Source: Acidimicrobiaceae bacterium
Lineage (GTDB): Bacteria; Actinomycetota; Acidimicrobiia; Acidimicrobiales; RAAP-2
DNA: 64,000 nt
Reading direction: 5' to 3'
NCBI GenBank assembly: GCA_003132205.1
Contig: PKWY01000012.1
Span: 1 to 64,000 of the forward strand
A model generated the notes under the pieces. It ran no database searches. It was not told where the DNA came from and saw only the letters and a program-made list of their open reading frames with translations. Numbering within the stretch: the first letter of the stretch is position 1; the number at the start of each line of letters is the position of its first letter. Position numbers and translations under genes: made by a program. Below are positions 16,586 to 25,748 of the stretch, one piece after another.

Positions 16586-17848
16586 ATGGAGATCGTCGAA
16601 CTCGCCGACCGGATGTGGCGAGGCGACAAATCGACGTCGACCGGTCATCCCCTAACGGCCACTGGCGCCATCGCGGAGATAGCGGACGGGGCTGCCTTCC
16701 TGCCCGCTTTCGGCAACTGCTCGGTCTTCTCAACTGACGACGGACTCTTCATGGTCGACACCGGGTCGGCGATCCTCGCCGAGAAGATGCACGCCGAGAT
16801 ACGTGGATGGTCGCCCGACCGGCTGAACTGCGCGGTGTACTCACACGGGCACGTCGACCACGTGGGCGGCGTCGACATCTTTGAACGCGAGGCCGAAGCG
16901 AACGGTTGGCCCCGGACCCGAGTCGTGGCCCAGGAGAACGTCGTAGGCCGCTTCGATCGCTACATCATGACCGCTCCGTACAACCAGATCGTCAACCGAC
17001 GCCAGTTCGCGGTGAAGGGCTTGCTGTGGCCCACGTCGTTTCGCTACCCGGACGAGACCTACGTCGAAGAGCTCTCGCTCGACATCGGATCACTGGGGAT
17101 CGAGCTTCGCCACGAGAAGGGCGAGACCGACGACGCCACGATCACGTGGATTGCCTCGAAGAAGATCCTCTGCACCGGTGACATGTTCATCTGGACGAGC
17201 CCCAACGCGGGAAATCCCCAAAAGGTTCAGCGATACCCGCGCGAATGGGCCCAGGGCCTGCGTCGAATGGCCCAGCTCGGCGCCGAAGTCCTCCTTCCGG
17301 GCCATGGCATGCCCGTCTTCGGCAACGAACGGATCACCCAGGCGCTCGAGGAGACGGCCGAGTACCTCGAGAGCATTGTCGACCAGACGCTCGCGATGAT
17401 GAACGAAGGCATACGCCTCAGCGACATCGTGAGCTCGGTCGAACCGCCCGGCCACCTCGCGAACCGCCCCTATCTGCGGGCCATCTACGATGAACCCGAA
17501 TTCATTGTCCACAACATCTGGCGGCTCTACGGAGGATGGTGGGACGGCAATCCAGCCTCCCTGAAGCCCGCGAACGACCGGGCGGTGGCGCGCGAAATCG
17601 CCGAATTGGCCGGTGGGCCGTCCCGACTCGCCGATCGCGCCGATGCCCTCATGGAGGTGGGGTCCTCCGAGGCGCAAAGACTCGCCGGACACCTTATCGA
17701 GATGGCCTGGCTTGCCACGCCTGAAGATTCGGCCATCCAAGGGGCCCGCCGGCGAATTTTCACCGCTCGCGCCGAGGCCGCCAGCTCCACCATGGCCAAG
17801 GGCGTTTTTCGCTGGGCCGCGCGCGAAAGCTCCGGTGAGGAGTTCTAG
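16586..17848 (+). CDS. Alkylsulfatase-like MBL-fold metallo-hydrolase
   Basis: The 420-residue protein has a metallo-beta-lactamase domain with zinc motif SHGHVDH at 86-92, a following DDATI segment and a late PGHGMPV histidine. The C-terminal part has YGGWWDGNPASLKPA, a hallmark of the alkyl-sulfatase dimerisation domain, after the NIWRLYG segment. It lacks the extra C-terminal SCP2-like domain of SdsA1 (about 650 residues). Substrate could be a sulfate ester or another ester; this is not resolved. No N-terminal signal peptide is obvious. It starts six bases after tatA. Confidence 0.85.
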   Translation: MEIVELADRMWRGDKSTSTGHPLTATGAIAEIADGAAFLPAFGNCSVFSTDDGLFMVDTGSAILAEKMHAEIRGWSPDRLNCAVYSHGHVDHVGGVDIFEREAEANGWPRTRVVAQENVVGRFDRYIMTAPYNQIVNRRQFAVKGLLWPTSFRYPDETYVEELSLDIGSLGIELRHEKGETDDATITWIASKKILCTGDMFIWTSPNAGNPQKVQRYPREWAQGLRRMAQLGAEVLLPGHGMPVFGNERITQALEETAEYLESIVDQTLAMMNEGIRLSDIVSSVEPPGHLANRPYLRAIYDEPEFIVHNIWRLYGGWWDGNPASLKPANDRAVAREIAELAGGPSRLADRADALMEVGSSEAQRLAGHLIEMAWLATPEDSAIQGARRRIFTARAEAASSTMAKGVFRWAARESSGEEF

Positions 17849-17927
17849 GAGCCACATCCTAGCGGCGATAAGGGTTTTCACATTTTTGGCTGGCCTTCGC
17901 ACCTTAGAAAGTGAGTAAGGTCTTGGC

Positions 17928-18788
17928 GTGCTAACACCCGCCCTGCCCCCTCAGGGTGCGACGGTTCGTGCGCGCCGTTGGCGCCGACTACGACGTGCCG
18001 TTGCGCTCCCATTGGCTGCATTAGCCCTCTCGGGCTGTACCGTTCCTTCCTTCGGCGCGCATCCCGGCGCCACGTCGAGCTCAAAGTCTGTCTACCACCT
18101 GTGGCAGGGCTTCTCGATCGGCGCAGCCGTCATTGGCGCACTCGTCGTCGCGCTGATCCTCTACGCGGTGCTTCGCTACCGACGGAAGGGCGACCGCATC
18201 CCCGCGCAGTCGCAGTATCACCTGCCACTCGAAGTGCTCTACACGGTGGTGCCGATCCTGATCGTCTTCGGGCTCTTCGCCGCCACCCTCGTGGTCGAGA
18301 ACAAGGAGGTCTCCAACCCGAAGACCAACGTCGTCGTCGACGTGAACGCGTTCCAGTGGGGCTGGAAGTTCACCTACCCGGGCACCAACGCGCTCGTCTA
18401 CGGACAGACCACGCAGAACCCCGAGATGGTCATCCCCGTCAACACGAACGTCCGCATCAACCTCTCGTCCTCGGACGTCATCCACGGCTTCTACGTGGAG
18501 GCGTTCAACTTCTCGCGCTACGCGCTGCCCGGCGTGCTCAATCAGTTCACCATCCGCGCGCAGAACACCGGCACGTACTTCGGCCAGTGCACGCAGCTCT
18601 GCGGCCTCTATCACTCGTTGATGTGGTTCCGGGTGAAGGTTGTCTCGCAGAGCGACTACGCGTCGTGGATCGCGACGTTCAACAACCCCACCGCCGAAGC
18701 CGCCGCGAAGGCCGCCAGCAAGACCACGTCCCAGCAGACCGCGAGTCTGGTTCCATCGAAGCCCTCGTCCACGAAGTTCGGGAGATAA
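17928..18788 (+). CDS. ctaC: Cytochrome c oxidase subunit II
   Basis: This is a 286-residue CuA-bearing subunit. A twin-arginine-rich N-terminus leads to a signal peptide ending in a lipobox (LALSGC), so the mature protein is probably a lipoprotein. Two membrane helices follow (about 60-85 and 101-122), then the cupredoxin domain with FQWGWKF and the CuA site GQCTQLCGLYHSLM containing both Cys, His and Met. The GTG start lies seven bases after AAGG. It is four bases from ctaD. Confidence 0.95.
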   Translation: MLTPALPPQGATVRARRWRRLRRAVALPLAALALSGCTVPSFGAHPGATSSSKSVYHLWQGFSIGAAVIGALVVALILYAVLRYRRKGDRIPAQSQYHLPLEVLYTVVPILIVFGLFAATLVVENKEVSNPKTNVVVDVNAFQWGWKFTYPGTNALVYGQTTQNPEMVIPVNTNVRINLSSSDVIHGFYVEAFNFSRYALPGVLNQFTIRAQNTGTYFGQCTQLCGLYHSLMWFRVKVVSQSDYASWIATFNNPTAEAAAKAASKTTSQQTASLVPSKPSSTKFGR

Positions 18789-18792
18789 CTGA

Positions 18793-20499
18793 ATGACTGA
18801 CGTTCTCAATCCACCGGTGCACATCGAGAGTCACGACCACGGCCACGACGAGCACCACGGTCCGACCGGCATCCTGAAGTGGATCACGACGACCGACCAC
18901 AAGATCATCGGTCTCTCGTACACCGTCACGGCGGTGATCATGCTGGTGATCGGCGGCGCCTTCGCGGAGATCATCCGCGCTCAGCTGGCGAGCCCCAACG
19001 GCAACCTGGTGTCGCTCGCGCAGTACAACGAACTCTTCACCATGCACGGCTCGGTGATGATCTACCTGTTCGCCGGACCGTTTGCTTTCGGGGCGCTCGC
19101 GAACATCATCGTGCCAATCCAGATCGGCGCGCCGGACATGGCGTTCCCCCGATTGAACGCCCTCTCCTACTGGCTCTACCTCACCGGCGCGATAACCATG
19201 CTGTCGGGCTTCTTCGTCTCGGGTGGGGCGGCCAACTTCGGTTGGGTCGCCTACGCGCCGCTCTCCAACTCGATCAACACCCCCGGCGCGGGCGCGGACC
19301 TCTGGATCGGGGGCCTGCTGCTCACCGGCTTCTCCGCCATCTTCACGGGCGTGAACCTGTGCGCGACCATCTTCTACCTGCGAGCCCCGGGCATGACGAT
19401 GTTCCGCATGCCGATCTTCACGTGGAACATGCTGGTCACCGCAATTCTCATCCTGCTGGCCTTCCCGGTTCTCACCGCCGGGCTCGTCATGCTCTACTGC
19501 GACCGCCACTTCGGCACGCACATCTTCTCGGTCGCCGGAGGAGGTGTGCCGGTGCTCTGGCAGCACCTGTTCTGGTTCTGGGGCCATCCCGAGGTGTACA
19601 TCCTGGCCCTGCCGTTCTTCGGCATGGTGACCGAGATCATCGCGGTCTTCTCGCGCAAGCCCGTGTTCGGCTACAAGGGAATGATCTTCGCGACCCTGTC
19701 CATCGCTGCACTGTCGCTCGGCGTGTGGGCCCACCACATGTTCACGACCGGCGTGGTTCTGCTGCCCTTCTTCTCCATCATGAGCCTCTTGATTGCGGTG
19801 CCGACGGGAATAAAGATGTTCAACTGGATCGGAACGATGTGGCGAGGGGAAGTCTGGTTCTCGACCGCGATGCTGATGGCTTTGGGCTTCCTCTTCACGT
19901 TCCTCATCGGCGGACTCACCGGCATCTACCTCGCCAGCCCCCCGCTCGACTTCTTCACCCACGACACCTACTTCGTGGTCGCGCACTTCCACTCGGTCGT
20001 GATGGCGCTCGTGCTCGCCGGAATGGCCGGCCTCTACTACTGGGGCCCAAAGATCACCGGGTACCTGCTGAACGAGGCGATCGGCAAGTGGCAGTTCTGG
20101 ACGCTCTTCATTGGTTCGCAGGTCTTCACCTTCCCCTTGTACATCCTCGGACTTGAAGGAATGCCCCGTCGCGTGGCCGTCTACGCGCACGATGCCCAGT
20201 GGAAGGCGCTGAACGACCTCAGTACCCTCGGAGCCGTCATCATCGGCGTCTCGACAATCCTCTTCGTCGTCAACGTCGTCGTGAGCTGGAAGAGGTATCC
20301 GGCGGGCGACAACCCGTGGGACGGCCACACGCTCGAGTGGTTCACCACCTCTCCACCCCCCCATCACAACTTCTACCGACTGCCCCAGATCCGCAGCGAG
20401 CGTCCGACATGGGACTACAACCACCCGGGCCACCAAGCCCTGCACCACGGCCAGTACGACGAGCCTTCCCAGCCCGCGCAGGAGGTGCCGGTCCCATGA
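18793..20499 (+). CDS. ctaD: Cytochrome c oxidase subunit I
   Basis: The 568-residue catalytic subunit has twelve membrane helices. Visible ligands and channel residues include the low-spin heme His in TMHGSVMIY, CuB ligands and the cross-linked Tyr in WGHPEVYI, the HHMFT pair, heme a3 His in HFHSVVM, the K-channel Lys in PTGIKMFNW and the D-channel GAPDMAFPRLN. The Glu in GHPEV places it in the A1 heme-copper type. The His- and Pro-rich C-terminal tail (about 510-568) is longer than in many members. Its stop overlaps the next start by four bases. Confidence 0.97.
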   Translation: MTDVLNPPVHIESHDHGHDEHHGPTGILKWITTTDHKIIGLSYTVTAVIMLVIGGAFAEIIRAQLASPNGNLVSLAQYNELFTMHGSVMIYLFAGPFAFGALANIIVPIQIGAPDMAFPRLNALSYWLYLTGAITMLSGFFVSGGAANFGWVAYAPLSNSINTPGAGADLWIGGLLLTGFSAIFTGVNLCATIFYLRAPGMTMFRMPIFTWNMLVTAILILLAFPVLTAGLVMLYCDRHFGTHIFSVAGGGVPVLWQHLFWFWGHPEVYILALPFFGMVTEIIAVFSRKPVFGYKGMIFATLSIAALSLGVWAHHMFTTGVVLLPFFSIMSLLIAVPTGIKMFNWIGTMWRGEVWFSTAMLMALGFLFTFLIGGLTGIYLASPPLDFFTHDTYFVVAHFHSVVMALVLAGMAGLYYWGPKITGYLLNEAIGKWQFWTLFIGSQVFTFPLYILGLEGMPRRVAVYAHDAQWKALNDLSTLGAVIIGVSTILFVVNVVVSWKRYPAGDNPWDGHTLEWFTTSPPPHHNFYRLPQIRSERPTWDYNHPGHQALHHGQYDEPSQPAQEVPVP

Positions 20500-20888
20500 G
20501 AGTAGAAGCAAAGGTCCTCTTGGGCCTCGGCCTGTTCTTCGGCGTGATGTGCGCCGTGTACTGGAACTGGAGCTTGGAGAACGCCGGCGGCGTGATGATG
20601 TTCGCCGCCATGCTCCTCTGCTTCTTGCCCGGGGGCTACTACTACTGGTGGAGCCGCCGCATGAAGGCCCGTCCGGAGGACGATCCGAACGCGACCCAGG
20701 AAGGCGGCGCGGGCGTCGTCGGAGCTTTCCCCGGCACTTCGATCTGGCCCTTCACGCTCGGGATGGGTACGTTCTTCGTCGTCCTGGCGCTCGTCTTTGG
20801 CATCTGGCTCCTCGTTCCGGGCCTCGGCCTCGTGTTCTGGGCCATGATTGGCGGCACCGCCGAAGGCCGCCGCGGCGGCACGCACTAG
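20496..20888 (+). CDS. ctaF: Actinobacterial cytochrome c oxidase subunit IV
   Basis: The 130-residue membrane protein has two N-terminal helices (about 5-22 and 30-48), the segment GGYYYWWSRRMKARPEDDP and two C-terminal helices (about 88-108 and 110-122). This is the layout of the actinobacterial subunit IV (CtaF), which follows ctaD in many actinobacteria. ATG 20496 overlaps the ctaD stop (ATGA). It is the last gene before a strong terminator. Subunit III is absent, as expected where ctaE sits with qcrCAB. Confidence 0.88.
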   Translation: MRVEAKVLLGLGLFFGVMCAVYWNWSLENAGGVMMFAAMLLCFLPGGYYYWWSRRMKARPEDDPNATQEGGAGVVGAFPGTSIWPFTLGMGTFFVVLALVFGIWLLVPGLGLVFWAMIGGTAEGRRGGTH

Positions 20889-20901
20889 TTACGAATCATG
20901 C

Positions 20902-20935
20902 AAAACGCCCTCGGGATTTCCCGAGGGCGTTTTTG
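20902..20935 (+). terminator. Intrinsic terminator of the cytochrome oxidase operon
   Basis: A perfect 15-bp inverted repeat (AAAACGCCCTCGGGA and its complement) encloses a 2-4 nt loop and ends in a run of T. It starts 13 bp after ctaF. It is the only textbook Rho-independent terminator seen in the window. The A-tract on the other arm means it could also work in reverse. Confidence 0.93.
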
Positions 20936-21029
20936 TTTGCGCACGTCGCCGCTCGCTGCGCGTAGACAACGATGGCGCATCACGAAGAATGCGCGTAGAA
21001 ATCCTTTGAACAGTGTCTTTTGTCAAATG

Positions 21030-21050
21030 AGGCAAGCAAAACTATTGCCT
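21030..21050. promoter_or_regulatory. Inverted repeat upstream of the sdh operon
   Basis: AGGCAA and TTGCCT form a perfect 6-bp inverted repeat with a 9-bp AT-rich spacer, 66 bp before sdhC, in the stretch between the ctaF terminator and sdhC. Its position fits an operator or activator site, but no convincing -35/-10 pair was found beside it. Confidence 0.3.
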
Positions 21051-21116
21051 AGTATGGAAGACGTTGCAGTTTCGCGAGATGGACTTCGCGCCAACACTGA
21101 TTGAGAAGGAGATGCT

Positions 21117-21932
21117 GTGGCCGTCACGGAAAGTTCGACGAAAGTTGTTCTAGGAGGAACCCGGGGAGGGCCCGATGTTGCAACTCTTCGTCAAGACCGT
21201 TGGTGGCTCCAGCCGGTGGTCACCGTCTCGGTGCTGACCGCCTTCGTCATCTACTCGACCTGGGCGGCGTTCCAGAACAAGTACTACTACGTCGGCGCGA
21301 ACGTTCACCGCGACCTCATCAGCCCCTTCTACTCGCCGTGCCTCGCCAGCAACTGCGTGCCCGGATCAAAGGTCGGCTTCGCGTTCAGCGGATGGGCCCT
21401 GTCACCGGCCCTGCTGATCTTGATCTTCCCCCTGGGCTTTCGCCTCACGTGCTACTACTACCGGCGCAGCTACTACCGCGCGTTCTGGTGGTCGCCGCCC
21501 GCGTGCGCCGTCTCCGACGCCCACGCCTCATACACGGGCGAGACCAGATTCCCGCTGATCATGCAGAACCTGCACCGCTACTTCTTCTTCGCGGGCTTGA
21601 TCTTCAACACCTTGCTGACCTACGACGCAATCCGCGCCTTCCACCAGCCGGGGCTCGGCTGGGGCGTCACCGTCGGGACGATCGTCCTGCTGGTGAACGC
21701 GGCGCTGCTGTGGCTGTACTCGCTCAGTTGCCACGCCTGTCGCCACCTTTGCGGCGGGCAGGTGAAGAGCTTCTCGAAGCACCCGATCCGCTACCGCTTC
21801 TGGAAGTTCCTCACGCCGCTCAACGCCAAGCACATGAATTTCGCGTGGGCCTCGCTCATCTTCGTAGCCCTCACCGACGTCTACGTGCGACTCGTCGCCT
21901 CGGGCGTCTTCTCCGACTACAAAATCTTCTAG
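21117..21932 (+). CDS. sdhC: Succinate dehydrogenase membrane anchor subunit (Sdh1 type)
   Basis: The 271-residue protein has about five membrane helices. It resembles the single anchor of mycobacterial Sdh1 (Rv0249c type, about 273 residues) rather than the short SdhC/SdhD pair. Histidines in MQNLHRYFFFAG and in SLSCHACRHLCGG are candidates for heme or quinone contacts; the Cys/His motif near residue 204 stands out. The GTG start follows GAAGGAG. It is 15 bp from sdhA and would anchor the SdhAB dimer and pass electrons to quinone. Confidence 0.82.
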   Translation: MAVTESSTKVVLGGTRGGPDVATLRQDRWWLQPVVTVSVLTAFVIYSTWAAFQNKYYYVGANVHRDLISPFYSPCLASNCVPGSKVGFAFSGWALSPALLILIFPLGFRLTCYYYRRSYYRAFWWSPPACAVSDAHASYTGETRFPLIMQNLHRYFFFAGLIFNTLLTYDAIRAFHQPGLGWGVTVGTIVLLVNAALLWLYSLSCHACRHLCGGQVKSFSKHPIRYRFWKFLTPLNAKHMNFAWASLIFVALTDVYVRLVASGVFSDYKIF

Positions 21933-21947
21933 ATCCAAGGACAACCT

Positions 21948-23762
21948 GTGACGAGCTCATACGAACACCACGACTACGACGTACTGATCATCGGTGCCGG
22001 TGGCGCCGGACTGCGGGCCGCAATCGAGGCCAAGCAGCGCGGCCTGAAGGTCGGCATCATCACCAAGTCGCTCCTGGGCAAGGCCCACACGGTGATGGCC
22101 GAGGGCGGCATAGCCGCAGCCATGGGCAACGTGTCCGCCGAGGACAACTGGCAGGTCCACTTCCGCGACACCATGCGTGGGGGCAAGTTCCTCAACAACA
22201 ATCGCATGGCCGAGTTGCACGCGAAGGAATCGCCCGACCGCGTGCGCGAGCTTGAGCAGTGGGGCGCGCTCTTCGACCGGACCAAGGAAGGCAAGATCCT
22301 TCAGCGCGACTTCGGCGGCCACCGGTACGCGCGCCTGGCGCACGTAGGTGACCGCACTGGTCTGGAGCTGATCCGCACCCTCCAGCAGAAGGTCGTCTCG
22401 ATGGACACCGACGTCTTCATGGAGTGCAAGGTGCTGAAGCTGGTGCACGACGAGAACGGAAGGATCGCCGGATGCGTCGCCTACTGGCGCCCCACGGGCG
22501 AGTTCGTGACCTTCTCCGCGAAGGCGATCATCCTCGCGACCGGCGGCGCCGGCAAGTCGTGGAAGTTCACGTCCAACTCATGGGAGGGCACCGGCGACGG
22601 CCACGCGATGGCCCTCTGGGCCGGGGCGCAGCTCATCGATATGGAGTGCATCCAGTTCCACCCGACCGGCATGGTCTGGCCGATCAGCGTGCGCGGACTG
22701 CTCGTCACCGAAGGCGTCCGTGGTGACGGCGGGGTGCTTCGCAACTCCGAGGGCCAGCGCTTCATGTTCAACTACGTCGCGCCGATGTTCCGCGACGAGA
22801 CCGCCGAGTCCGAGGAGGAGGGCGACAAGTGGTACGACGACCACGCCGCCGGCCGTCGTCCGCCGGAACTGCTCCCGCGCGACGAGGTCGCGAGGGCGAT
22901 CAACTCAGAGGTGAAGGCCGGCCGCGGCACCCCCCACGGAGGCGTCTACCTCGACATCGCCTCTCGTCGCACCCCGGAGTTCATCCGCCGGCGCCTGCCG
23001 TCGATGTACCACCAGTTCATGGAGCTCGCGGGCGTCGACATCACCAGCGAACCCATGGAGATCGGGCCGACGTGCCACTACATCATGGGCGGCGTGAAGG
23101 TTGACGCCGATACCGCCGCCACCCTGGTGCCCGGCCTCTTCGCCGCCGGCGAGTGCGCCGGCGGGATGCACGGCGCGAACCGGCTCGGCGGAAACTCGCT
23201 GAGTGACCTCGTGGTCTTTGGCCGGCGCGCGGGCATGGGCGCGGCCGACTACATCGAGTCGGGCCAAGCCGCCACGTCCCTCGACATGACCGAGGTCGAG
23301 GCGGCCGTGCAGGAGGCCCTCGCTCCGTTCGATCGCACCGAGGGAGAGAATCCGTATGACATCCAGCGCGACCTCCAGGAGATGATGCAGCTCAACGTCG
23401 GGATCATCCGAACGGCCAGCGAGATCGAAGACGCGATCACCCAGCTCGAGACCTTCACCGATCGAGTGAAGAACATCGCGGTCAAGGGCGGACGGGCCTA
23501 CAACCCCGGCTGGAACCTCGCGACCGACCTCCCCGCGATGCTTACGGTCTGCAAGACCGTCGCCCGGGGGGCCTCGCTGCGCAAGGAGTCCCGAGGCGGC
23601 CATACCCGCGAAGACTTCCCGAAGGCCGACCCCGAGTTCGCGACGTTCAACTTCGCCCACACGACCAGCGGCGGCAACTGGGACAGCGAGATCGTCACGG
23701 TCGAGTCCCCGCTGCTCCCGATGCCCGAAGAACTAAAGGCGCTACTTGAGGAGGCGAAGTAA
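21948..23762 (+). CDS. sdhA: Succinate dehydrogenase flavoprotein subunit
   Basis: This 604-residue FAD-binding subunit has the dinucleotide motif VLIIGAGGAGLRAAIEA, the flavinylation histidine in KAHTVMAEGGIAAAMGN, FHPTGM, the capping-domain segment with RxxxxR, and GECAGGMHGANRLGGNSL. It oxidises succinate to fumarate, or in some Sdh1-type enzymes may work in either direction. The GTG start follows AAGGA. Its stop shares one base with sdhB. Length is slightly below the mycobacterial Sdh1 homologue. Confidence 0.95.
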   Translation: MTSSYEHHDYDVLIIGAGGAGLRAAIEAKQRGLKVGIITKSLLGKAHTVMAEGGIAAAMGNVSAEDNWQVHFRDTMRGGKFLNNNRMAELHAKESPDRVRELEQWGALFDRTKEGKILQRDFGGHRYARLAHVGDRTGLELIRTLQQKVVSMDTDVFMECKVLKLVHDENGRIAGCVAYWRPTGEFVTFSAKAIILATGGAGKSWKFTSNSWEGTGDGHAMALWAGAQLIDMECIQFHPTGMVWPISVRGLLVTEGVRGDGGVLRNSEGQRFMFNYVAPMFRDETAESEEEGDKWYDDHAAGRRPPELLPRDEVARAINSEVKAGRGTPHGGVYLDIASRRTPEFIRRRLPSMYHQFMELAGVDITSEPMEIGPTCHYIMGGVKVDADTAATLVPGLFAAGECAGGMHGANRLGGNSLSDLVVFGRRAGMGAADYIESGQAATSLDMTEVEAAVQEALAPFDRTEGENPYDIQRDLQEMMQLNVGIIRTASEIEDAITQLETFTDRVKNIAVKGGRAYNPGWNLATDLPAMLTVCKTVARGASLRKESRGGHTREDFPKADPEFATFNFAHTTSGGNWDSEIVTVESPLLPMPEELKALLEEAK

Positions 23763-24541
23763 TGGCTGATGTGACCATGCGAATCTGGCGCGGCGACGCC
23801 AGCGGCGGCGACTTTGAGAACTACAGCATCGAGCAGAACGAGGGCGAGGTCGTCCTCGACGTCATCCACCGCATCCAAGCGACCGAGGCCCCGGACCTCG
23901 CGTGCCGCTGGAACTGCAAGGCCGGCAAGTGCGGATCGTGCGCCGCGGAGATCAACGGCAAGCCCCGGCTCATGTGCATGACGCGCATGGACCAGCTGCC
24001 CGAGGGCCCCGTCACCGTGACGCCGATGAAGACGTTCCCCATCATCCGCGACCTCGTGACCGACGTCTCGTTCAACTTCGAGCAGGCGAAGAAGGTCCCG
24101 GCGCTGCTGCCTCCCCCGATGCCCGAGGGCGGCTACATCATGTTCCAGGAGGACGTGGAGCGAGGCCAGGAGTTCCGCAAGTGCATCGAGTGCTTCATGT
24201 GCCAAGACGTCTGCCACGTGATCCGTGACCACGAGGCGAACAAGCTGCACTACTCGGGCCCGCGGTTCTTCATCCGCTACGCCGAGCTCGAGATGCACCC
24301 CCTCGACATGAACGACCGTCGCGACCTCGTGCGCGAGGAGATGGGTCTCGGCTACTGCAACATCACCAAGTGCTGCACCGAGGTCTGCCCCGAGCACATC
24401 AAGATCACTGACAACGCCATCATCCCCCTGAAGGAGCGGGTCGTCGACGCGCACTACGACCCGGTGGCGTGGTTGGGCCGCAAGATTCGTCGCAAGACGA
24501 AGACGTCAGCCGCGGACGCGGCCGTGCAGCCCGCCCCGTAA
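23762..24541 (+). CDS. sdhB: Succinate dehydrogenase iron-sulfur subunit
   Basis: The 259-residue subunit carries three clusters. The [2Fe-2S] ligands are in CRWNCKAGKCGSC plus a later Cys (RLMC), the [4Fe-4S] ligands in CIECFMCQDVC, and the remaining ligands in CNITKCCTEVCPEH. It relays electrons from SdhA FAD to quinone at the membrane anchor. The start overlaps the sdhA stop (TAATG). The C-terminus is basic and Ala-rich. Confidence 0.95.
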   Translation: MADVTMRIWRGDASGGDFENYSIEQNEGEVVLDVIHRIQATEAPDLACRWNCKAGKCGSCAAEINGKPRLMCMTRMDQLPEGPVTVTPMKTFPIIRDLVTDVSFNFEQAKKVPALLPPPMPEGGYIMFQEDVERGQEFRKCIECFMCQDVCHVIRDHEANKLHYSGPRFFIRYAELEMHPLDMNDRRDLVREEMGLGYCNITKCCTEVCPEHIKITDNAIIPLKERVVDAHYDPVAWLGRKIRRKTKTSAADAAVQPAP

Positions 24542-24544
24542 TTC

Positions 24545-24916
24545 GTGCCTGACTTCCTCTCGGACGAATGGTTTGAGAGCCTCAACCACACGTTGCGCGA
24601 CGCCGGACCCGTTCCGATGAAGGACGGATCGACGACGTTTCGCATCGTCCTCGAGTTCCCCGACGCCCCGTCGTCGGGGCCCCACGCCATGACCTTCACC
24701 CTGAGCGGTGCAGGGGCGTCGCTCGACGCGGGCGACCACCTGGCGGCGGACGCGCTGGTGCGCCTCAAGTACGCCGACGCCCTCGCGCTCGCCACGGGCA
24801 AGTTCGACAGCGCCACGGCGCTGCGCGAGGGACGGATCAAGGTCCGTGGCGACATCAACGCGATCGTCCCCCTGCTCAGCTGGCTCCAACAGGCCCACCC
24901 CCAAGCATTCGACTAG
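24545..24916 (+). CDS. SCP2-like sterol/lipid-carrier domain protein
   Basis: This small 123-residue protein resembles SCP2 domains: an N-terminal SDEWFESLNHTLRDAG helix, a five-strand sheet (FRIVLEF, MTFTLSGAG), then ADALVRLKYADALALATGKFDSATALREGRIKVRGD, the helix-turn typical of SCP2 with its GRIKVxGD motif. Such proteins bind acyl or sterol chains. Its GTG begins three bases after sdhB, so it is cotranscribed with sdhCAB; a role in the complex is not implied. Confidence 0.78.
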   Translation: MPDFLSDEWFESLNHTLRDAGPVPMKDGSTTFRIVLEFPDAPSSGPHAMTFTLSGAGASLDAGDHLAADALVRLKYADALALATGKFDSATALREGRIKVRGDINAIVPLLSWLQQAHPQAFD

Positions 24917-24929
24917 AAAGGGTTCAACC

Positions 24930-25736
24930 GTGGACTCGCTACCTCTCTTCGAGAACGACCTGGGGGAACCCGGGGTCATTCAAGGGCACATGCTGCACTC
25001 GAAGGACGTCGTCATCCCCCGCGTGGCGGTGCTCTGCTTCTTCAACGAGTTGCTCGAGCAGCTCGCCAACGAGAACGTGCTCACGCCGATCTACACCCTG
25101 CGCAGCGAGATCGGGAAGAACCACGTCTACGAGTTCACCAGCGACTTCGGCACCGTCGCCGTGGTGCACCCCGGGGTCGGCGCACCGCTCGCCGCGGGAT
25201 TCGTCGAGGAGATGGCGGCTCTCGGAGTGACCACCTTCGTGGCGTGCGGCGGCGCCGGGGCCCTCGTGGAGGACCTGGCCCTGGGCCACGTGATGATCGT
25301 CTCCTCGGCGCTGCGCGACGAGGGAACGAGCTTCCACTACGCGCCGCCGAGTCGAATCATCGAGGCGGACCAGGTCGGGGTCAAGGTGCTCGAGGCGACG
25401 CTGCACGAGCTTGACGTTCCCTTCTACGTGGGCCGGACCTGGACGACCGACGCCTTTCTCCGTGAGACGCGCAGCCGGGTCCGGCGCCGCATCGACGAGG
25501 GCTGCACCATGGTCGACATGGAGTCGTCCGCGTTCATCGCCGTCTCCCAGTTCCGCCAGCTCCGCTTCGCCCAGATGCTGTACGCCGGCGATTCGTTGGC
25601 TGGGGGCGAGTGGGACTCGCGACACTGGGAGCACGCCCGCGGGGTTCGTGAGCATCTCTTCTACGTCGCCGCCCGCGCCGCCCTGGAGCTTCACAAGACG
25701 CCCGGCCACCCATCCGACGACGCCCCCACTGCTTAG
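24930..25736 (+). CDS. Nucleoside phosphorylase (PNP/UDP family)-like protein
   Basis: This 268-residue protein has the family's TVAVVHPGVGAPLAAGFVEEMAALGVTTFVACGGAGAL core and the VDMESSAFIAVS motif near residue 190, whose Met-Glu binds ribose in uridine phosphorylase-like enzymes. DSL and GEW segments follow. It would cleave a nucleoside with phosphate; base specificity is not visible. The GTG at 24930 follows AAAGGG. The open frame upstream overlaps the SCP2-like gene in another frame and is not used. It closes the sdh gene run. Confidence 0.82.
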   Translation: MDSLPLFENDLGEPGVIQGHMLHSKDVVIPRVAVLCFFNELLEQLANENVLTPIYTLRSEIGKNHVYEFTSDFGTVAVVHPGVGAPLAAGFVEEMAALGVTTFVACGGAGALVEDLALGHVMIVSSALRDEGTSFHYAPPSRIIEADQVGVKVLEATLHELDVPFYVGRTWTTDAFLRETRSRVRRRIDEGCTMVDMESSAFIAVSQFRQLRFAQMLYAGDSLAGGEWDSRHWEHARGVREHLFYVAARAALELHKTPGHPSDDAPTA

Positions 25737-25748
25737 AGCGCAATAGAA

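Noticed and set aside
18679-20511. Minus-strand open frame of about 610 codons opposite ctaD
   Set aside because: The translation is rich in Glu, Arg and His and looks like antisense of membrane-helix codons. The plus strand carries cytochrome oxidase with all ligands intact.
20898-21104. Short plus-strand open frame between ctaF and sdhC
   Set aside because: It reads straight through the intrinsic terminator hairpin and has no ribosome site.
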